Below, piece by piece: positions 1-7,801 of a stretch of DNA of 34,941 nt. Source of the DNA: Acidimicrobiaceae bacterium (lineage in GTDB: Bacteria; Actinomycetota; Acidimicrobiia; Acidimicrobiales; MedAcidi-G1). The stretch is from contig PBDJ01000018.1 in the NCBI GenBank assembly GCA_002717365.1, positions 10,211-45,151 on the forward strand, written 5' to 3'. The position numbers and the translations under genes are program-made. Numbering within the stretch: the first letter of the stretch is position 1; each line of letters starts with the position of its first letter. The notes under the pieces are model-generated. The model was not told the origin of the DNA and did not search any database. It worked only from the letters and a program-made list of their open reading frames with translations.

Positions 1-123
1 ACCCCAGAACCGGACACCTCATGCGCTTGTTTTGGCAAGGCTGGTGGTCGGCTCGTAGCTCTGACCTGTCACGCTGGCCAGAATCATCCCAGCCGCCGCG
101 ACGGCCATCGCTAGCCTGTTGCG
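1..123. other. Short upstream region, no confident gene
   Basis: This stretch precedes aroK. In mycobacteria the gene before aroK is aroC. The forward frame open from base 1 to the TAG at 112-114 does not read like a chorismate synthase C-terminus, and the reverse-strand frame from about 108 to 19 gives only about 29 codons. I see no supported gene here. The only clear signal is the aroK promoter hexamer at 112-117. Confidence 0.5.
112..117 (+). promoter_or_regulatory. -10 element of leaderless aroK promoter
   Basis: TAGCCT is followed by 6 nt and then the aroK ATG. A -10 hexamer this close puts the transcription start on or next to the A of the start codon. There is no Shine-Dalgarno sequence between. 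The same hexamer and spacing recur before mogA, and with 7 nt before def, which supports it as a real promoter. No clear -35 box is visible. Confidence 0.65.
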
Positions 124-678
124 ATGGACTCCAAGCCCAACGTGACGCTCCCCCGCCACCTGGCACTGGTCGGCCTGATGGGGGCCGGCAAGACGGCTGT
201 CGGAGCCTCGGTGGCCTCTCGTCTGGGTTGCCGCCACGTAGACCTGGACCGAGCGGTAACCCAGTTGGCCGGACGCTCCATCGGTGTGATCTTCCACGAA
301 GGCGGAGAGGAAGCCTTCCGCGACCTAGAAGAGCAGGCCCTAGGCCTCCAGATGCAAGCCGTGGACCCCATCGTGTTGTCCACCGGTGGAGGCGTCCTGG
401 GCCGGGAAACCAACCGGGCCGTCCTAGCCCGGGAGGCGACCGTGGTGTGGCTGCGGGCCACACCCGAGACGCTGGCCGCCCGGGTAGGCGACCCATCGAG
501 CCGCCCCCTGCTAGCCGACAGCGACCCGGTCGAAGCACTGCGACGTCTGGCTTCCGAGCGGACCCCGGCCTATGAGACAGCCGCCGACGCGGTGATCGAC
601 ACCGACGGGTTGGACGTCTCGATGGTCGGCGCCCTCGTGGTGGACGCCTTGCCGGCCACCGACGGAGCCGTCCAATGA
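124..678 (+). CDS. aroK: Shikimate kinase
   Basis: AroK phosphorylates shikimate at the 3-hydroxyl using ATP, the fifth step of chorismate synthesis in the cytoplasm. The 184-residue protein has the P-loop GLMGAGKT at about 17-24, the D-L-D substrate and magnesium site at about 40-42, the F-R-x-x-E motif near 65-69, the S-T-G-G-G shikimate-binding motif at about 86-90 and a lid arginine in the RPLL segment. Length is normal for the family. The ATG at 124 is chosen because TAGCCT lies 6 nt upstream, the leaderless arrangement seen repeatedly in this window. The stop overlaps the start of aroB as ATGA, so the two genes are probably translationally coupled and open the aroK-aroB-aroQ-pepQ-efp-nusB cluster. 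Confidence 0.97.
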   Translation: MDSKPNVTLPRHLALVGLMGAGKTAVGASVASRLGCRHVDLDRAVTQLAGRSIGVIFHEGGEEAFRDLEEQALGLQMQAVDPIVLSTGGGVLGRETNRAVLAREATVVWLRATPETLAARVGDPSSRPLLADSDPVEALRRLASERTPAYETAADAVIDTDGLDVSMVGALVVDALPATDGAVQ

Positions 679-1679
679 TCGGCCTCGAGGTGGCACTGCC
701 CGAAGGACGGTCCTACCCCGTGCTGGTCGGCCCGCAAGCAGCGGAGGAACTGGCTTCGGTACTGCCATCCGGAGTCCAACGAGTCGCCATCGTTACCCAG
801 CCCGACATTCCCGTCGCCGTGGACCCGGGCGTAGACCACCGAATCTTTCCCATCCCGAACGGCGAGACAGCCAAAACACTGTCCACCATCGAAGAACTCT
901 GCCGGGCCTTCGCAACCTGGGGCCTGACCCGCGGCGACGCCGTAGTCGGCGTAGGCGGAGGGGTGGTCACCGACGTGGCCGGCTTCGCCGCCGCCTCCTA
1001 CCACCGCGGCCTACCCGTGGTTCACGTCGCCACCACACTGCTAGCCCAGATCGACGCAGCGATCGGCGGCAAAACCGGCGTCAACCTCCCGGAAGGCAAA
1101 AACCTGGTCGGTGCCTTCTGGCAACCGGTAGCCGTGCTGTGCGACACATCCACCCTGGACACCCTGCCCGCACGCGAGATGCGCTGCGGCCTGGGCGAAA
1201 TGGCCAAGTACCACTTCCTCGGGGGCGACGACCTAGCCGACCTGGCCTTCGACCAGCGGGTGGCCCGTTGCGTGGAAATCAAAGCCGACATAGTGGCCGC
1301 CGACGAGCGAGACGCCGGACGAAGAGCCGTCTTGAACTACGGCCATACCCTCGGCCACGCCATCGAAACCACCGGCCACTACGACCTCCGCCACGGCGAA
1401 GCGGTAGCCATCGGCCTGATCTATGCCGCCGAACTAGGCCGAGCCCTCGGACGAATCGACAGCGACCGGGTAGCCGAGCACCGAAAGATCGTGGACGGCT
1501 ACGGCCTTCCCAGTTCGCTACCCGAAGGCGCCCAAGCCGACGACCTGATGGCCGCCATGGCCAGCGACAAGAAAGCCGTCGACGGCCTGACCTTCGCCCT
1601 GGACGGCCCAACAGGCATCGAGGTGGTAGCCAGCATCGACCCGGGCCTCGTACGCGACACCCTCGAAGCCGTCCGATGA
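675..1679 (+). CDS. aroB: 3-Dehydroquinate synthase
   Basis: AroB converts DAHP to 3-dehydroquinate using NAD and a divalent metal, the second step of the shikimate pathway. The 334-residue sequence shows the nucleotide-binding GGGVVTDVAGF stretch near 94-104, the G-G-K-T-G-V-N substrate loop near 131-137, the G-L-G-E-M-A-K motif and the metal-binding N-Y-G-H-T-L-G-H-A-I-E segment near 218-228, with a second histidine motif H-G-E-A-V-A-I-G. It is somewhat shorter than the common length of about 360 residues but has every core motif. The ATG start overlaps the aroK stop by four bases. About 49 nt separate it from the preferred aroQ start. Confidence 0.97.
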   Translation: MIGLEVALPEGRSYPVLVGPQAAEELASVLPSGVQRVAIVTQPDIPVAVDPGVDHRIFPIPNGETAKTLSTIEELCRAFATWGLTRGDAVVGVGGGVVTDVAGFAAASYHRGLPVVHVATTLLAQIDAAIGGKTGVNLPEGKNLVGAFWQPVAVLCDTSTLDTLPAREMRCGLGEMAKYHFLGGDDLADLAFDQRVARCVEIKADIVAADERDAGRRAVLNYGHTLGHAIETTGHYDLRHGEAVAIGLIYAAELGRALGRIDSDRVAEHRKIVDGYGLPSSLPEGAQADDLMAAMASDKKAVDGLTFALDGPTGIEVVASIDPGLVRDTLEAVR

Positions 1680-1728
1680 GCAACAACCGGCGACCGGACC
1701 AGACAGCAGTCGTGGGAAGATGTCGACC

Positions 1729-2172
1729 ATGAGCGACCGCACCGTGCTCCTCCTGTCGGGACCCAACCTGAACCTACTGGGCGAACGGGAGCCGGACATC
1801 TACGGATCTGCCACCCTGGACGACCACTTAGCCGGCGCCACGGCAGCCGCCACCGCCCGCGGACTGACCCTGGAACACGTCCAGTCCAACCACGAAGGCG
1901 AACTGGTGGATGCCATCCACGACGCCCGGGGACGCTGCGCCGGCATCGTCGTCAACCCGGGGGCCTTCACCCACTACGCGTGGGCCATACACGACGCCTT
2001 GGCAGCTTTCGACGGCCCAATCGTGGAACTCCACCTCTCCAACCCGGCAGCCCGCGAACCATGGCGCCACACGTCGGTGGTAGCCCCGGTGGCCGCCGGA
2101 ACGATCGCCGGCTTCGGAGCTGCCGGCTACCGGATGGCAGTCGAGGCGGTGGCCGACCTCCTAGACAGGTGA
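1729..2172 (+). CDS. aroQ: 3-Dehydroquinate dehydratase, type II
   Basis: AroQ dehydrates 3-dehydroquinate to 3-dehydroshikimate. This is the type II enzyme: 147 residues, with P-N-L-N-L-L-G-E-R-E-P-x-I-Y-G near the N-terminus supplying the catalytic tyrosine and flexible-lid arginine, N-P-G-A-F-T-H-Y-A in the middle, and E-L-H-L-S-N with the catalytic histidine. An ATG at 1720 is also in frame, but a purine-rich GGGAAG at 1714-1719 is well placed (9 nt) for the ATG at 1729, and the shorter protein matches the family N-terminus. The stop overlaps the pepQ start as GTGA. Confidence 0.96.
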   Translation: MSDRTVLLLSGPNLNLLGEREPDIYGSATLDDHLAGATAAATARGLTLEHVQSNHEGELVDAIHDARGRCAGIVVNPGAFTHYAWAIHDALAAFDGPIVELHLSNPAAREPWRHTSVVAPVAAGTIAGFGAAGYRMAVEAVADLLDR

Positions 2173-3272
2173 CCAACGGAACCGTCGACGGGCTGCCGCC
2201 GCTAGCCGTAGCCGACCGGCTCGACGCCCTACGCGCCCTGTTCGACGACGCCGGGGTCGACGCGCTGCTGGTCACCGGAACGACCAACGTCCGCTACCTG
2301 ACCGGCTTCACGGGCTCCGCGGGAAACCTATGGGTCGACGACCGGCAAGCCGTACTGATCACCGACGGGCGATACAGCGAACAGGCCCCAACCCAGATAG
2401 CCGACGCAGGAACAGCAGTCGACGTCGAAGTATTCGCAAGCAGCGATCAGTCACCGGTCACCGCCCTAGCCGACGGATCAACCCGGATCGGCCTGGAAGC
2501 CCGATCGGTCACATGGTCCGAACAACAGCGCCTAGCCAAACTGCTGGACGACGACCCGGTAGCTACCGACGGCCTCGTCGAGGCACTGCGAGAAGTCAAG
2601 GACGACGGCGAGGTAGCACGAATCACCACCGCGGCAGCCATCGCCGACCGGGCACTAGCCGAAGTGCAACCAACCATGGTCGCCGGAACCACAGAGGCCG
2701 ACTTGGCCCTGGCCCTTGACCACGCCATGCGAACCGGCGGCGCGTCGGACCGGGCATTCGAGACAATCGTGGCCGCCGGCCCCAACAGCGCCCTGCCCCA
2801 CGCCCGACCCGGCTCCCGACCATTGGCCGACGGGGACCTGGTGGTGTGCGACTTCGGGGCGGTGTTCGACGGCTACCGATCCGACATGACCCGCTCCTTC
2901 CGGGTCGGAGGGTCAGGCTCCGGCCGGGAAGCCGACCTGCTGTCCGCCGTCCTAGACGCCCAGGAAGCCGGACTGGCCCTAGTGGCCGACGGCGTGCCCC
3001 TCGCCGAGGTGGACGCCGCCTGCCGCACTTCGTTGGACGCCGCCGGACTGGGGGAGGCGTTCATCCACGGCACCGGCCACGGCGTCGGCCTCGACATCCA
3101 TGAAGCCCCAGCTGTGTCAGCGACCGCCACTGGTACCCTGCGAGCCGGCCAAGTAGTCACCGTCGAACCGGGGGCCTACCTAGGTGGCTTCGGCGGCGTG
3201 CGTTGGGAGGACACGGTGCTGGTCACCACCGACGGCCACCGTGCGCTCACCCGTTCACCAAAGGACCCGTGA
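2169..3272 (+). CDS. pepQ: M24 metallopeptidase, Xaa-Pro aminopeptidase/dipeptidase type
   Basis: This is a cytoplasmic proline-specific peptidase of the M24 (pita-bread) family that needs two metal ions. The 367-residue protein has an N-terminal creatinase-like domain ([10 protein letters not shown]) over about the first 130 residues and a C-terminal catalytic domain. The metal ligands are visible: aspartates in [14 protein letters not shown], the histidine in H-G-T-G-H-G-V-G, the glutamate in V-E-P-G and the last glutamate in R-W-E-D-T. The GTG at 2169 is chosen because it forms a GTGA overlap with the aroQ stop and gives the family length. A peptidase at this position, between aroQ and efp, is conserved in actinobacteria. 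Exact substrate preference cannot be read from the sequence. Confidence 0.93.
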   Translation: MTNGTVDGLPPLAVADRLDALRALFDDAGVDALLVTGTTNVRYLTGFTGSAGNLWVDDRQAVLITDGRYSEQAPTQIADAGTAVDVEVFASSDQSPVTALADGSTRIGLEARSVTWSEQQRLAKLLDDDPVATDGLVEALREVKDDGEVARITTAAAIADRALAEVQPTMVAGTTEADLALALDHAMRTGGASDRAFETIVAAGPNSALPHARPGSRPLADGDLVVCDFGAVFDGYRSDMTRSFRVGGSGSGREADLLSAVLDAQEAGLALVADGVPLAEVDAACRTSLDAAGLGEAFIHGTGHGVGLDIHEAPAVSATATGTLRAGQVVTVEPGAYLGGFGGVRWEDTVLVTTDGHRALTRSPKDP

Positions 3273-3312
3273 GACCGACCCTCCCCATCACCCATCCCCG
3301 CCTGGAGCCACC

Positions 3313-3876
3313 ATGCCCACCATCACCACCAACGACCTGAAGAACGGCATGACCCTGGAACTCGACCGGGACCTGGTCCAGGTCGTCGAGTTCCAGCACG
3401 TCAAACCAGGCAAGGGACACGCCTTCGTCCGTACCACGCTGCGCAACGTTCGAACCGGAGCCGTTGTCGACCGGACCTTCCGAGCCGGCGAGAAGGTCGA
3501 GCGGGCCATGATCGACAAACGGTCGATGCAGTTTCTGTACCGGGACGGCGCCGACTACGTGTTCATGGACGACGAAACCTACGACCAACGCAACCTCGCC
3601 CCAGCAGCCCTCGGCGACGCCGCCCGGTACCTGGTCGAGCAGGCCACAGCCCTGATCCTGCTGTTCGGCGAAGAGGTGATCGGGGTGGAACTCCCGGCCG
3701 CCGTGGAACTAGCAATCACCGAAACCGAACCCGGAGTGCAGGGCGACCGGGTATCCGGCGCCCGCAAGCCGGCCACCCTGGAGACGGGCCTCGTGGTGCA
3801 GGTCCCCCTGTTCATCGAGAACGGCGAGCGGGTCAAGGTCGACACCCGCTCCGGCGAGTATCTCAGCCGGGCCTGA
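3313..3876 (+). CDS. efp: Translation elongation factor P
   Basis: EF-P binds stalled ribosomes and rescues polyproline synthesis. The 187-residue protein has the normal three-domain size. The modification loop near residues 30-37 reads K-P-G-K-G-H-A, so the tip residue is lysine and not the arginine of the rhamnosylated EarP type. No genes for lysyl-modification enzymes are in this window. The C-terminal signature [17 protein letters not shown] is intact. The ATG at 3313 has GGAG five bases upstream and matches the family N-terminus. It lies about 40 nt after the peptidase gene and 10 nt before nusB. Confidence 0.97.
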   Translation: MPTITTNDLKNGMTLELDRDLVQVVEFQHVKPGKGHAFVRTTLRNVRTGAVVDRTFRAGEKVERAMIDKRSMQFLYRDGADYVFMDDETYDQRNLAPAALGDAARYLVEQATALILLFGEEVIGVELPAAVELAITETEPGVQGDRVSGARKPATLETGLVVQVPLFIENGERVKVDTRSGEYLSRA

Positions 3877-3886
3877 CCACCCCGCC

Positions 3887-4315
3887 ATGTCCCGACCTAC
3901 CGACCCGACCGGCTCCCGCCGGGAGGCCCGTGAGACAGCCCTCGAGATCTTGTACGCCGCCGAGGTCCGGGAAATCGACATTCTCGAGATGCTGGCCGGC
4001 CAGCCAGTCGTTCCAGCCGACTACGCGGTAGCCCTAGTGGAGGGCGTTGCCGGCTCGCTGGATGAGTTGGACGGCGTAATCGGCCGGTACGCAGAGGGAT
4101 GGACAACCGACCGGATGCCCACCGTGGACCGGGCCCTGCTGCGCATGGCCGTCTACGAACTGGCCCACCTAGACGACGTACCCACCGCCGCCGTGCTGGC
4201 CGAGGTGGTGGAACTAGCCGGCAAGTACTCCACTGAGCGGTCATCACGCTTCGTAAACGGCGTCGTGTCAGGGATCGCCGGGGAACTCCGCGGGTCGAAG
4301 AGCGACCCGGCGTGA
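3887..4315 (+). CDS. nusB: Transcription antitermination factor NusB
   Basis: NusB binds boxA RNA with NusE (S10) and supports antitermination of rRNA operons. The 142-residue protein begins with the R-R-E-A-R-E-T-A-L-E-I-L-Y motif near residues 9-21 and contains the conserved D-R-M-P-T-V-D-R-A-L-L-R-M-A-V-Y-E-L and E-V-V-E-L-A-G-K-Y-S blocks, ending with the F-V-N-G-V segment. Length is normal. It follows efp closely, the usual efp-nusB pair of actinobacteria. Its stop overlaps the GTG start of the acetyltransferase gene. Confidence 0.96.
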   Translation: MSRPTDPTGSRREARETALEILYAAEVREIDILEMLAGQPVVPADYAVALVEGVAGSLDELDGVIGRYAEGWTTDRMPTVDRALLRMAVYELAHLDDVPTAAVLAEVVELAGKYSTERSSRFVNGVVSGIAGELRGSKSDPA

Positions 4316-4872
4316 TCGCCCTGCCGCTGCCCGAGCCACCGCTGGCCGGGACGCGGTACGGCCTCCGACCTTGGGCACCGGAGGACGCATCGGCCCTGGC
4401 CGCCGCCTGGGCCGACCCGGAGATACGCCTCCGACTACCGGTCCCTGACCCGGCCGACGAGACGGCCGCCGCCAAATGGATTGACGGATGCGCCAGTCGC
4501 CGGACAGCCGGCCTGGCTCTGGACCTGGTAGTCGTGGACCTCTCCGAACCGGACCGGGCCGTTGTCCACGGCGAGGTAGGCCTGTCGGCAGTAGACCGGA
4601 ATCGGGGCACGGCCCGGATCGGCTGGTGGACCGCAGCGGACCACCGCCGCCGGGGAGCAGCTACCGAAGCGGTCGCCCTGATGACCCGCTGGGCCTTGGA
4701 CCCCCTGGGGTTGGATGCGCTGGTCGCCGAAGTGGACCCCGACAACATTGCCTCGCTAACCGTGGCTCGGAAGGTCGGCTTCGAGAACCTGAGTCGACCG
4801 GTGGACGGCCGGACCGTCCTGGTGGCCCGACCCCCCGAGGGTCGTGGGAGGCGCACCACTGGACGCGTGTAG
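4312..4872 (+). CDS. GNAT-family N-acetyltransferase, RimJ/RimL-like
   Basis: The 186-residue protein is a GCN5-related acetyltransferase of the RimJ/RimL type. It has the usual opening Y-G-L-R-P-W-A-P-E-D-A at about 16-26, a central strand I-G-W-W-T and the acetyl-CoA loop R-R-R-G-A-A-T-E-A near residues 113-121, followed by N-I-A-S-L-T-V-A-R-K-V-G-F-E, which is typical of the C-terminal helix. The substrate is unknown; relatives acetylate ribosomal protein N-termini or small molecules. The GTG start overlaps the nusB stop (GTGA). The last codons run into the pyr promoter: the stop TAG at 4870-4872 is the first half of the TAGGCT hexamer. The arginine-rich C-terminal tail may be unstructured. 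Confidence 0.85.
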   Translation: MIALPLPEPPLAGTRYGLRPWAPEDASALAAAWADPEIRLRLPVPDPADETAAAKWIDGCASRRTAGLALDLVVVDLSEPDRAVVHGEVGLSAVDRNRGTARIGWWTAADHRRRGAATEAVALMTRWALDPLGLDALVAEVDPDNIASLTVARKVGFENLSRPVDGRTVLVARPPEGRGRRTTGRV

Positions 4873-4875
4873 GCT
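4870..4875 (+). promoter_or_regulatory. -10 element of the pyr operon promoter
   Basis: TAGGCT fits the TA(G/C)(C/G)nT hexamer found before other transcription units here. By the same geometry transcription would start about 4881-4883, exactly where the PyrR hairpin begins. The hexamer overlaps the stop codon of the acetyltransferase gene. No clear -35 box is visible. This is inference from motif and position. Confidence 0.55.
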
Positions 4876-4880
4876 GCCGA

Positions 4881-4922
4881 CTCGACCGTGAAGCGGGTCC
4901 TGTGAGGCCCGAACGGATCGAG
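4881..4922 (+). promoter_or_regulatory. PyrR-binding RNA hairpin
   Basis: Bases 4896-4909, GGTCCTGTGAGGCC, match the PyrR-binding-loop consensus ARUCCNGNGAGGYU known from Bacillus and mycobacterial pyr leaders. The flanks extend it into one hairpin: CGGG 4894-4897 pairs with CCCG 4908-4911, CCGT 4886-4889 with ACGG 4913-4916, and CTCGA 4881-4885 with TCGAG 4918-4922, leaving a purine internal loop. When UMP is high PyrR should bind and stabilise it. The lowest stem uses bases 4921-4922 of the AGGAG Shine-Dalgarno at 4921-4925, which points to translational repression of pyrR, as described in mycobacteria. Confidence 0.8.
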
Positions 4923-4935
4923 GAGAACGAGGCCG

Positions 4936-5502
4936 ATGGCCGAAAGAGAACGACGCCAAACGCCCCCGTTCGGGGGCGTCTTTGTGTCCCACGCGCGGAT
5001 CATGACCGCCGACGACATGGGACGAGCCGTCCGACGGATGGCCCACGAGGTGATCGAACGGAACCACGGCCTGTCCGAGCTGGTGGTCATCGGGCTGCAG
5101 ACCGGCGGGGTCCCGGTCTCCGAACGCCTAGTCGAGACCCTCGAGGAGATCGAGGGGATCCGACCCCCGCTCGGCACCCTGGACGTGGCCCTCCACCGCG
5201 ACGACATCGGCATCCGACCGGTCGTGCCCGAAGCCGCCACCGAACTGCCCACCGACCTGGACAGCCGTATTGTGGTGCTCGTCGACGACGTGCTGTTCAC
5301 CGGTCGGACCATCCGAGCTGCGCTGGACGCCATCTGCGACTTCGGCCGACCCCGGTCGATCCAACTGGCCGTCATGGTCGACCGCGGGCACCGAGAACTA
5401 CCCATCCGACCCGACTTCGTAGGCAAGAACCTGCCGACACGTCGCGACGAGGTCGTCGACGTCCACATCACCGGCGTAGACCTTGGGGTAATGGAGAAGT
5501 GA
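4936..5502 (+). CDS. pyrR: PyrR, pyrimidine operon regulator / uracil phosphoribosyltransferase
   Basis: PyrR senses UMP and PRPP and binds pyr leader RNA; many members also have uracil phosphoribosyltransferase activity. The 188-residue protein shows the PRPP loop V-L-V-D-D-V-L-F-T-G-R-T at about 114-125, the D-V-A-L-H-R-D-D motif near 83-90 and the signature Q-L-A-V-M-V-D-R-G-H-R-E-L-P-I-R. The start is uncertain. ATG 4936 has AGGAG and GAGG upstream and gives an N-terminal extension like that of mycobacterial PyrR. GTG 4984 gives 172 residues and aligns directly with Bacillus PyrR. With the first start, codons 9-16 are made by a terminator-like hairpin. The gene leads the pyr operon; its stop overlaps the pyrB GTG. 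Confidence 0.93.
   Translation: MAERERRQTPPFGGVFVSHARIMTADDMGRAVRRMAHEVIERNHGLSELVVIGLQTGGVPVSERLVETLEEIEGIRPPLGTLDVALHRDDIGIRPVVPEAATELPTDLDSRIVVLVDDVLFTGRTIRAALDAICDFGRPRSIQLAVMVDRGHRELPIRPDFVGKNLPTRRDEVVDVHITGVDLGVMEK
4960..4983 (+). terminator. Terminator-like hairpin at the head of pyrR
   Basis: ACGCCCCC at 4960-4967 pairs with GGGGGCGT at 4972-4979 around a GTTC loop, giving an 8-bp GC-rich stem followed by CTTT. This looks like a weak intrinsic attenuator downstream of the PyrR hairpin. It lies inside the reading frame if pyrR starts at 4936, or immediately before the start if translation begins at GTG 4984. In the second case its 3' arm holds the only purine-rich ribosome-binding candidate. 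Confidence 0.6.
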
Positions 5503-6512
5503 CCGCCACCCTGCAGTCCCCACCTGCGAGCGGCCTGGGACGACACCTCCTAGGAATCGACGGCATGTCCCGTTCGGACCTCGAAGAGATTCTGGACCTC
5601 ACCGACACGTTCGCCGAGATCGGCCGACGGCCCATCCCTAAGGTCCCGGCTCTGCGGGGCCGCACGGTGGCCACGGCCTTCTTCGAGAACTCGACCCGCA
5701 CCCGCATGTCGTTCGAGACGGCGGCCCGCCGCCTCTCAGCCGACACGGTGGCCTTTAGCGCTGGCTCATCGTCGTTAAGCAAAGGCGAGAGCCTGCGCGA
5801 CACCGTCGAAGTCGTGGCCTCCTACGGTGCCGACCTCCTAGTAGTCCGCCACGCCATGGCCGGCACCGCCCACCGGGTAGCCGACTGGACCGACCTGTCG
5901 GTGGTGAACGCCGGAGACGGCTGCCACGAGCACCCCACCCAGGCCCTGCTGGACTGCTACACGCTGCGAGAGCAGCGAGGATCCCTGGACGGGATGCGGA
6001 TCGCCATCGTGGGCGATATCCGCCACTCCCGGGTGGCCCGGTCCAACATCCTGGCTTTCACCGCCCTGGGCGCCGAGGTGGTGCTGGTGGCCCCCGCCAC
6101 CCTGCTGCCCCCGGCCATCGACGGTTGGCCAGTCACCGTGTTCCACGAACTCGACCTGCTGCTCGCAGACCTGGACGCCGTATACCTGCTCCGAATGCAG
6201 CAGGAACGCATCACCGAGGGCCTCATCCCCTCGCTGCGCGAGTACGCCAACGACTTCGGCCTGAGCACCGACCGAGTGGCTCGCATGCGGTCCGACGCCC
6301 TGGTACTCCACCCCGGACCCACCAACCGGGGGGTGGAGATCTCCGCCGAGGCGGCAGCCGACCCCCGCTCAGTGATTCTGGATCAGGTAGTCAACGGGGT
6401 TTCGGTCCGGATGGCCGTCCTCTTCCAACTGCTCGGCTCGGGCCAACAGCTGGTGGCTGCCGACATCGAACCCGTCGGAGACGACGCTCGACCCGAAGGG
6501 GTCGACCGGTGA
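5499..6512 (+). CDS. pyrB: Aspartate carbamoyltransferase catalytic subunit
   Basis: PyrB joins carbamoyl phosphate to aspartate, the committed step of pyrimidine synthesis. The 337-residue protein has the carbamoyl-phosphate site F-E-N-S-T-R-T-R at about 62-69, the loop S-S-S-L-S-K-G-E-S with the catalytic lysine, H-P-T-Q-A-L-L-D, the aspartate-binding R-M-Q-Q-E-R segment and H-P-G-P-T-N-R-G. The GTG at 5499 overlaps the pyrR stop as GTGA and fits the family start; an upstream open frame runs through pyrR but is not coding. No pyrI regulatory subunit is present, as expected for an actinobacterial pyr operon controlled by PyrR. Confidence 0.97.
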   Translation: MTATLQSPPASGLGRHLLGIDGMSRSDLEEILDLTDTFAEIGRRPIPKVPALRGRTVATAFFENSTRTRMSFETAARRLSADTVAFSAGSSSLSKGESLRDTVEVVASYGADLLVVRHAMAGTAHRVADWTDLSVVNAGDGCHEHPTQALLDCYTLREQRGSLDGMRIAIVGDIRHSRVARSNILAFTALGAEVVLVAPATLLPPAIDGWPVTVFHELDLLLADLDAVYLLRMQQERITEGLIPSLREYANDFGLSTDRVARMRSDALVLHPGPTNRGVEISAEAAADPRSVILDQVVNGVSVRMAVLFQLLGSGQQLVAADIEPVGDDARPEGVDR

Positions 6513-7801
6513 GCGTGGTTCTGCGCGGAGGGCGCATCATCGACCGAGACGGCGAACGTACACTGGACGTCGAGGTGGGAGACGACGGCCGAATCGCCGC
6601 GGTGGGAACCGGGCTGTCAGGAGACGCAGACCTGGACGCTTCAGGCTGTGTGATCTCACCCGGGTTCGTGGACCTCCACGCCCACCTCCGGGAGCCAGGC
6701 CAAGAAGAAGCGGAAACCATCGAGACCGGAGCCCGGGGCGGATCGCTGGGGGGCTACACCGCCCTAGTGGCCATGCCCAACACCGACCCAACCACCGACT
6801 GCGTGGCCGTAGTCGAACAGGTCCGAACGCTGGGAAGGCGCTCAACCTGCGAAATCATTCCCTCGGCGGCCATGACGGTGGACCGACGGGGTACTGACAT
6901 GGCACCCATGGGGGAGCTGGTAGACGCCGGAGTGGGCATCTTCACCGACGACGGGACCGGCCTCCAAGATCCCCGCCTCATGCGTCGGGTCATGGAGTAC
7001 AGCACCGGCCTGACCGGCCGTCTGGGCCGACCGGTGGTCCTAGCCCAGCACTGTGAGGTCACGGCCCTTTCAACCGGGGGCTTCATGCACGAGGGCGAGT
7101 GGTCGTCCCGCCTCGGGATCCCCGGTCAGCCAGCCGAGTCCGAAGAACTCATGGTCATGCGCGACATCGCCCTGGTGCACCTCACCGGCGCCCACACGCA
7201 CTTCCAGCACCTGTCCACCGCAGCGTCGGTAGCGATGGTGCGGGGCGCCAAGGCCGCCGGGCTTCCGGTAACCGCCGAGGCCACCACCCACCACCTCACC
7301 CTTACCGACGCGGCGTGTGCTTCCTACGACCCGGTGTTTAAGGTTCACCCCCCGCTACGTACCGACACCGATGTACAGGCCATACGAGACGGTCTGGCCG
7401 ACGGAACGATCGACGCCATCGCCACCGACCACGCCCCGCACGCTCCGCACGCCAAGGAACTGCCGTTCGATCAGGCCCCACCGGGGATGCTGGGCCTGGA
7501 AACGGCCTTCGCCCTGACCCTCGACGAGTCGGGACTCGACCTACCCGAGGTACTGGCCCTGCTGTCCTGGAAGCCAGCAGCCATCGCCGGGGTGGCCGAC
7601 CGGCATGGCGCGCCGATCCTGCCCGGAAACCCAGCCAACCTGTGCGTGGTTGATCCCGACGAGGTCTGGACGGTCTCCGGAGCGGCCATGGCCAGCCGGA
7701 GTTGCAACACCCCGTACGAGGGCCGCTCCCTGCGGGGCCGGGTCCGCCACACCCTCCGCGCCGGCGAACCGGTCGTGGTGGACGGTGAGGTCTGCCGGTG
7801 A
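6509..7801 (+). CDS. pyrC: Dihydroorotase
   Basis: PyrC cyclises N-carbamoyl-aspartate to dihydroorotate. The 430-residue protein is a type I amidohydrolase. It has the zinc motif D-L-H-A-H-L-R-E-P-G near 52-61, M-P-N-T-D-P, the D-D-G-T-G-L loop aspartate that replaces the carbamylated lysine in this class, histidines in Q-H-C-E-V and H-T-H-F-Q-H-L-S, and the catalytic A-T-D-H-A-P-H. The GTG at 6509 overlaps the pyrB stop by four bases (GTGA) and fits the family N-terminus V-V-L-R-G-G-R-I-I-D. The stop overlaps the carA start in the same way. Confidence 0.97.
   Translation: MSVVLRGGRIIDRDGERTLDVEVGDDGRIAAVGTGLSGDADLDASGCVISPGFVDLHAHLREPGQEEAETIETGARGGSLGGYTALVAMPNTDPTTDCVAVVEQVRTLGRRSTCEIIPSAAMTVDRRGTDMAPMGELVDAGVGIFTDDGTGLQDPRLMRRVMEYSTGLTGRLGRPVVLAQHCEVTALSTGGFMHEGEWSSRLGIPGQPAESEELMVMRDIALVHLTGAHTHFQHLSTAASVAMVRGAKAAGLPVTAEATTHHLTLTDAACASYDPVFKVHPPLRTDTDVQAIRDGLADGTIDAIATDHAPHAPHAKELPFDQAPPGMLGLETAFALTLDESGLDLPEVLALLSWKPAAIAGVADRHGAPILPGNPANLCVVDPDEVWTVSGAAMASRSCNTPYEGRSLRGRVRHTLRAGEPVVVDGEVCR

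Noticed and set aside
21-575. Long plus-strand open frame (184 codons) across aroK
   Set aside because: It is Arg/Pro/Gly-rich, overlaps aroK in another frame and lacks any recognisable motif; it is a high-GC shadow frame.
3897-5546. 549-codon minus-strand open frame opposite nusB, the acetyltransferase gene and pyrR
   Set aside because: Its composition is Arg/Ser/Pro-rich without domains, and it opposes three well-supported genes and the pyr leader. It is a GC-rich antisense artefact.
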